From: Nemertoderma westbladi | Lineage: Eukaryota > Xenacoelomorpha > Nemertodermatida > Nemertodermatidae | DNA length: 64,000 bases | NCBI GenBank assembly: GCA_032718475.1 | Contig: JAUCBJ010006039.1 | Span: forward strand, 1 to 64,000 | Reading direction: 5' to 3' | Shown: positions 57,801 through 64,000 of the stretch, piece after piece | How the letters are laid out: every line of letters begins with the position of its first letter | Numbering within the stretch: the stretch's first letter is position 1 | Notes under the pieces: model-generated | Told to the model about the DNA's origin: nothing | Database searches by the model: none | The model's input: the letters and a program-made list of their open reading frames with translations, nothing else | Position numbers and translations under genes: made by a program

Positions 57801-60800
57801 GAACTGCATTGTATTGGTTGAAATATAACCAATCATATAAGTAGAGGGGCAGTCTGAATTTGGGATGGAACTGCATTGTATTGGTAGAAATATAACCAAT
57901 CATATAAGTAGAGGAGCAGTCTGAATTTGGGATGGAACTGCATTGTATTGGTTGAAATATAACCAATCATATAAGTAGAGGGGCAGTCTGAATTTGGGAT
58001 AGAACTGCATTGTATTGGTTGAAATATAACCAATCATATAAGTAGAGGAGCAGTCTGAATTTGGGATGGAACTGCATTGTATTGGTAGAAATATAACCAA
58101 TCATATAAGTAGAGGGGCAGTCTGAATTTGGGATGGAACTGCATTGTATTGGTAGAAATATAACCAATCATATAAGTAGAGGGGCAGTCTGAATTTGGGA
58201 TAGAACTGCATTGTATTGGTTGAAATATAACCAATCATATAAGTAGAGGAGCAGTCTGAATTTGGGATGGAACTGCATTGTATTGGTTGAAATATAACCA
58301 ATCATATAAGTAGAGGAGCAGTCTGAATTTGGGATAGAACTGCATTGTATTGGTTGAAATATAACCAATCATATAAGTAGAGGAGCAGTCTGAATTTGGG
58401 ATGGAACTGCATTGTATTGGTTGAAATATAACCAATCATATAAGTAGAGGAGCAGTCTGAATTTGGGATGGAACTGCATTGTATTGGTTGAAATATAACC
58501 AATCATATAAGTAGAGGAGCGGTCTGAATTTGGGATGGAACTGCATTGTATTGGTTGAAATATAACCAATCATATAAGTAGAGGAGCAGTCTGAATTTGG
58601 GATGGAACTGCATTGTATTGGTTGAAATATAACCAATCATATAAGTAGAGGAGCAGTCTGAATTTGGGATGGAACTGCATTGTATTGGTTGAAATATAAC
58701 CAATCATATAAGTAGAGGAGCAGTCTGAATTTGGGATGGAACTGCATTGTATTGGTTGAAATATAACCAATCATATAAGTAGAGGAGCAGTCTGAATTTG
58801 GGATGGAACTGCATTGTATTGGTTGAAATATAACCAATCATATAAGTAGAGGAGCAGTCTGAATTTGGGATGGAACTGCATTGTATTGGTTGAAATATAA
58901 CCAATCATATAAGTAGAGGAGCAGTCTGAATTTGGGATGGAACTGCATTGTATTGGTTGAAATATAACCAATCATATAAGTAGAGGAGCAGTCTGAATTT
59001 GGGATGGAACTGCATTGTATTGGTTGAAATATAACCAATCATATAAGTAGAGGAGCAGTCTGAATTTGGGATGGAACTGCATTGTATTGGTTGAAATATA
59101 ACCAATCATATAAGTAGAGGGGCAGTCTGAATTTGGGATGGAACTGCATTGTATTGGTTGAAATATAACCAATCATATAAGTAGAGGGGCAGTCTGAATT
59201 TGGGATAGAACTGCATTGTATTGGTTGAAATATAACCAATCATATAAGTAGAGGAGCGGTCTGAATTTGGGATAGAACTGCATTGTATTGGTAGAAATAT
59301 AACCAATCATATAAGTAGAGGGGCAGTCTGAATTTGGGATGGAACTGCATTGTATTGGTTGAAATATAACCAATCATATAAGTAGAGGAGCAGTCTGAAT
59401 TTGGGATGGAACTGCATTGTATTGGTTGAAATATAACCAATCATATAAGTAGAGGAGCAGTCTGAATTTGGGATGGAACTGCATTGTATTGGTTGAAATA
59501 TAACCAATCATATAAGTAGAGGGGCAGTCTGAATTTGGGATGGAACTGCATTGTATTGGTTGAAATATAACCAATCATATAAGTAGAGGGGCAGTCTGAA
59601 TTTGGGATGGAACTGCATTGTATTGGTTGAAATATAACCAATCATATAAGTAGAGGAGCAGTCTGAATTTGGGATGGAACTGCATTGTATTGGTTGAAAT
59701 ATAACCAATCATATAAGTAGAGGGGCAGTCTGAATTTGGGATGGAACTGCATTGTATTGGTTGAAATATAACCAATCATATAAGTAGAGGGGCAGTCTGA
59801 ATTTGGGATGGAACTGCATTGTATTGGTTGAAATATAACCAATCATATAAGTAGAGGAGCGGTCTGAATTTGGGATGGAACTGCATTGTATTGGTTGAAA
59901 TATAACCAATCATATAAGTAGAGGAGCAGTCTGAATTTGGGATGGAACTGCATTGTATTGGTTGAAATATAACCAATCATATAAGTAGAGGAGCAGTCTG
60001 AATTTGGGATGGAACTGCATTGTATTGGTTGAAATATAACCAATCATATAAGTAGAGGAGCAGTCTGAATTTGGGATAGAACTGCATTGTATTGGTTGAA
60101 ATATAACCAATCATATAAGTAGAGGAGCAGTCTGAATTTGGGATGGAACTGCATTGTATTGGTTGAAATATAACCAATCATATAAGTAGAGGGGCAGTCT
60201 GAATTTGGGATGGAACTGCATTGTATTGGTAGAAATATAACCAATCATATAAGTAGAGGGGCAGTCTGAATTTGGGATGGAACTGCATTGTATTGGTAGA
60301 AATATAACCAATCATATAAGTAGAGGGGCAGTCTGAATTTGGGATGGAACTGCATTGTATTGGTTGAAATATAACCAATCATATAAGTAGAGGAGCAGTC
60401 TGAATTTGGGATAGAACTGCATTGTATTGGTTGAAATATAACCAATCATATAAGTAGAGGGGCAGTCTGAATTTGGGATGGAACTGCATTGTATTGGTTG
60501 AAATATAACCAATCATATAAGTAGAGGGGCAGTCTGAATTTGGGATAGAACTGCATTGTATTGGTTGAAATATAACCAATCATATAAGTAGAGGGGCAGT
60601 CTGAATTTGGGATGGAACTGCATTGTATTGGTTGAAATATAACCAATCATATAAGTAGAGGGGCAGTCTGAATTTGGGATGGAACTGCATTGTATTGGTT
60701 GAAATATAACCAATCATATAAGTAGAGGGGCAGTCTGAATTTGGGATGGAACTGCATTGTATTGGTTGAAATATAACCAATCATATAAGTAGAGGGGCAG

Positions 60801-63800
60801 TCTGAATTTGGGATAGAACTGCATTGTATTGGTTGAAATATAACCAATCATATAAGTAGAGGAGCGGTCTGAATTTGGGATAGAACTGCATTGTATTGGT
60901 TGAAATATAACCAATCATATAAGTAGAGGAGCAGTCTGAATTTGGGATGGAACTGCATTGTATTGGTTGAAATATAACCAATCATATAAGTAGAGGAGCA
61001 GTCTGAATTTGGGATGGAACTGCATTGTATTGGTTGAAATATAACCAATCATATAAGTAGAGGAGCAGTCTGAATTTGGGATAGAACTGCATTGTATTGG
61101 TTGAAATATAACCAATCATATAAGTAGAGGAGCAGTCTTAATTTGGGATGGAACTGCATTGTATTGGTAGAAATATAACCAATCATATAAGTAGAGGGGC
61201 AGTCTGAATTTGGGATAGAACTGCATTGTATTGGTTGAAATATAACCAATCATATAAGTAGAGGAGCAGTCTTAATTTGGGATGGAACTGCATTGTATTG
61301 GTAGAAATATAACCAATCATATAAGTAGAGGGGCAGTCTGAATTTGGGATAGAACTGCATTGTATTGGTTGAAATATAACCAATCATATAAGTAGAGGAG
61401 CGGTCTGAATTTGGGATGGAACTGCATTGTATTGGTTGAAATATAACCAATCATATAAGTAGAGGAGCAGTCTGAATTTGGGATGGAACTGCATTGTATT
61501 GGTTGAAATATAACCAATCATATAAGTAGAGGGGCAGTCTGAATTTGGGATGGAACTGCATTGTATTGGTTGAAATATAACCAATCATATAAGTAGAGGG
61601 GCAGTCTGAATTTGGGATGGAACTGCATTGTATTGGTAGAAATATAACCAATCATATAAGTAGAGGGGCAGTCTGAATTTGGGATGGAACTGCATTGTAT
61701 TGGTTGAAATATAACCAATCATATAAGTAGAGGAGCAGTCTGAATTTGGGATGGACCTGCATTGTATTGGTTGAAATATAACCAATCATATAAGTAGAGG
61801 AGCAGTCTGAATTTGGGATGGAACTGCATTGTATTGGTTGAAATATAACCAATCATATAAGTAGAGGAGCAGTCTGAATTTGGGATAGAACTGCATTGTA
61901 TTGGTTGAAATATAACCAATCATATAAGTAGAGGAGCAGTCTGAATTTGGGATGGAACTGCATTGTATTGGTTGAAATATAACCAATCATATAAGTAGAG
62001 GAGCAGTCTGAATTTGGGATAGAACTGCATTGTATTGGTTGAAATATAACCAATCATATAAGTAGAGGAGCAGTCTGAATTTGGGATGGAACTGCATTGT
62101 ATTGGTTGAAATATAACCAATCATATAAGTAGAGGAGCAGTCTGAATTTGGGATAGAACTGCATTGTATTGGTTGAAATATAACCAATCATATAAGTAGA
62201 GGAGCAGTCTTAATTTGGGATGGAACTGCATTGTATTGGTAGAAATATAACCAATCATATAAGTAGAGGGGCAGTCTGAATTTGGGATAGAACTGCATTG
62301 TATTGGTTGAAATATAACCAATCATATAAGTAGAGGGGCAGTCTGAATTTGGGATAGAACTGCATTGTATTGGTTGAAATATAACCAATCATATAAGTAG
62401 AGGAGCAGTCTTAATTTGGGATGGAACTGCATTGTATTGGTAGAAATATAACCAATCATATAAGTAGAGGGGCAGTCTGAATTTGGGATAGAACTGCATT
62501 GTATTGGTTGAAATATAACCAATCATATAAGTAGAGGAGCGGTCTGAATTTGGGATGGAACTGCATTGTATTGGTTGAAATATAACCAATCATATAAGTA
62601 GAGGAGCAGTCTGAATTTGGGATGGAACTGCATTGTATTGGTTGAAATATAACCAATCATATAAGTAGAGGGGCAGTCTGAATTTGGGATGGAACTGCAT
62701 TGTATTGGTTGAAATATAACCAATCATATAAGTAGAGGGGCAGTCTGAATTTGGGATGGAACTGCATTGTATTGGTAGAAATATAACCAATCATATAAGT
62801 AGAGGGGCAGTCTGAATTTGGGATGGAACTGCATTGTATTGGTTGAAATATAACCAATCATATAAGTAGAGGAGCAGTCTGAATTTGGGATGGACCTGCA
62901 TTGTATTGGTTGAAATATAACCAATCATATAAGTAGAGGAGCAGTCTGAATTTGGGATGGAACTGCATTGTATTGGTTGAAATATAACCAATCATATAAG
63001 TAGAGGAGCAGTCTGAATTTGGGATGGAACTGCATTGTATTGGTTGAAATATAACCAATCATATAAGTAGAGGAGCAGTCTGAATTTGGGATGGAACTGC
63101 ATTGTATTGGTTGAAATATAACCAATCATATAAGTAGAGGGGCAGTCTGAATTTGGGATGGAACTGCATTGTATTGGTAGAAATATAACCAATCATATAA
63201 GTAGAGGGGCAGTCTGAATTTGGGATGGAACTGCATTGTATTGGTAGAAATATAACCAATCATATAAGTAGAGCGGCAGTCTGAATTTGGGATAGAACTG
63301 CATTGTATTGGTTGAAATATAACCAATCATATAAGTAGAGGAGCAGTCTGAATTTGGGATGGAACTGCATTGTATTGGTTGAAATATAACCAATCATATA
63401 AGTAGAGCGGCAGTCTGAATTTGGGATAGAACTGCATTGTATTGGTTGAAATATAACCAATCATATAAGTAGAGGGGCAGTCTGAATTTGGGATAGAACT
63501 GCATTGTATTGGTTGAAATATAACCAATCATATAAGTAGAGGGGCAGTCTGAATTTGGGATAGAACTGCATTGTATTGGTTGAAATATAACCAATCATAT
63601 AAGTAGAGGAGCAGTCTGAATTTGGGATGGAACTGCATTGTATTGGTTGAAATATAACCAATCATATAAGTAGAGGAGCAGTCTGAATTTGGGATGGAAC
63701 TGCATTGTATTGGTTGAAATATAACCAATCATATAAGTAGAGGGGCAGTCTGAATTTGGGATAGAACTGCATTGTATTGGTTGAAATATAACCAATCATA

Positions 63801-64000
63801 TAAGTAGAGGAGCGGTCTGAATTTGGGATGGAACTGCATTGTATTGGTTGAAATATAACCAATCATATAAGTAGAGGGGCAGTCTGAATTTGGGATGGAA
63901 CTGCATTGTATTGGTTGAAATATAACCAATCATATAAGTAGAGGAGCAGTCTGAATTTGGGATGGAACTGCATTGTATTGGTTGAAATATAACCAATCAT
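54818..64000 (+). repeat. 67-bp satellite array, right part, about 137 copies, continues past the edge
   Basis: Same monomer as 50221-51658. The first nine bases are the right copy of the foldback target duplication. Common alternatives are GGAGCAG/GGGGCAG, GATGG/GATAG and GGTTGAAA/GGTAGAAA; rarer ones are GCGGTCTG, CAGTCTTAATT, GATGGACCTGC and AGAGCGGCAG. A block including the rare versions (about 61116-61990) recurs 1,139 bp (17 units) further on. No gene. Confidence 0.97.

Noticed and set aside
50243-63996. Dozens of 66-codon minus-strand frames
   Set aside because: One per 67-bp satellite unit, overlapping by two units. Pure repeat shadow.

Overview
The window looks like non-coding-rich genomic DNA from an animal, most likely a marine invertebrate. 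The evidence is one multi-exon gene of a metazoan membrane-protein family (ITM2/BRI, BRICHOS domain), LINE reverse-transcriptase relics, a Bel/Pao LTR element, hAT-type and TTAA-type DNA elements, a tRNA-derived SINE and several kilobase-scale satellite arrays. There are no operons and no bacterial-type gene density. The unique DNA is full of short palindromes of the ACCGGT and AGGCCT type. That is compatible with an echinoderm or related deuterostome, but it is only a weak hint.

Layout. 1-0.9 kb: decayed minus-strand coding relic resembling a Maverick/Polinton capsid-type protein. 0.9-2.3 kb: unique DNA with poly-C runs and a tiny TTAA hairpin element. 2.3-4.0 kb: two unrelated reverse-transcriptase relics in tandem. 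4.07-5.94 kb: 42-bp satellite. 5.97-28.54 kb: a 39-bp satellite that is one array split by an 11,684-bp Bel/Pao-type LTR element (14904-26587). The split is shown by an exact 5-bp target duplication (GGGGC) and 1,216-bp LTRs that look almost identical. The element has a 1,346-codon gag-protease ORF, but RT, RNase H and the integrase core are missing. 28.5-37.4 kb: unique DNA with a hammerhead-ribozyme-like relic, a hAT-like end, seven copies of a perfect palindrome with core CCCGATCGGG, and degenerate minisatellites.

37.4-47.8 kb: four phase-compatible exons of an ITM2-like type II membrane protein. Its introns hold a SINE, a 40-bp minisatellite, a 47-bp satellite of about 84 copies and a 21-bp repeat. 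The 3' exon or exons are not in the window. 48.06-49.07 kb: a 1,008-bp non-autonomous hAT element with perfect 8-bp target duplications. 49.46-64.0 kb: a 67-bp satellite running off the right edge, interrupted by a 711-bp TTAA-flanked element and by a 3,159-bp foldback element. The foldback has arms of 53-bp tandem repeats, an exact 9-bp target duplication, and a miniature TATA-ORF-polyA unit (60 codons) in its loop.

The main themes are satellites acting as landing sites for several transposon classes, satellite growth inside or next to the introns of a conserved gene, and monomers that each contain an inverted repeat. The very long reading frames across the satellites are by-products of monomer length and composition, not genes.
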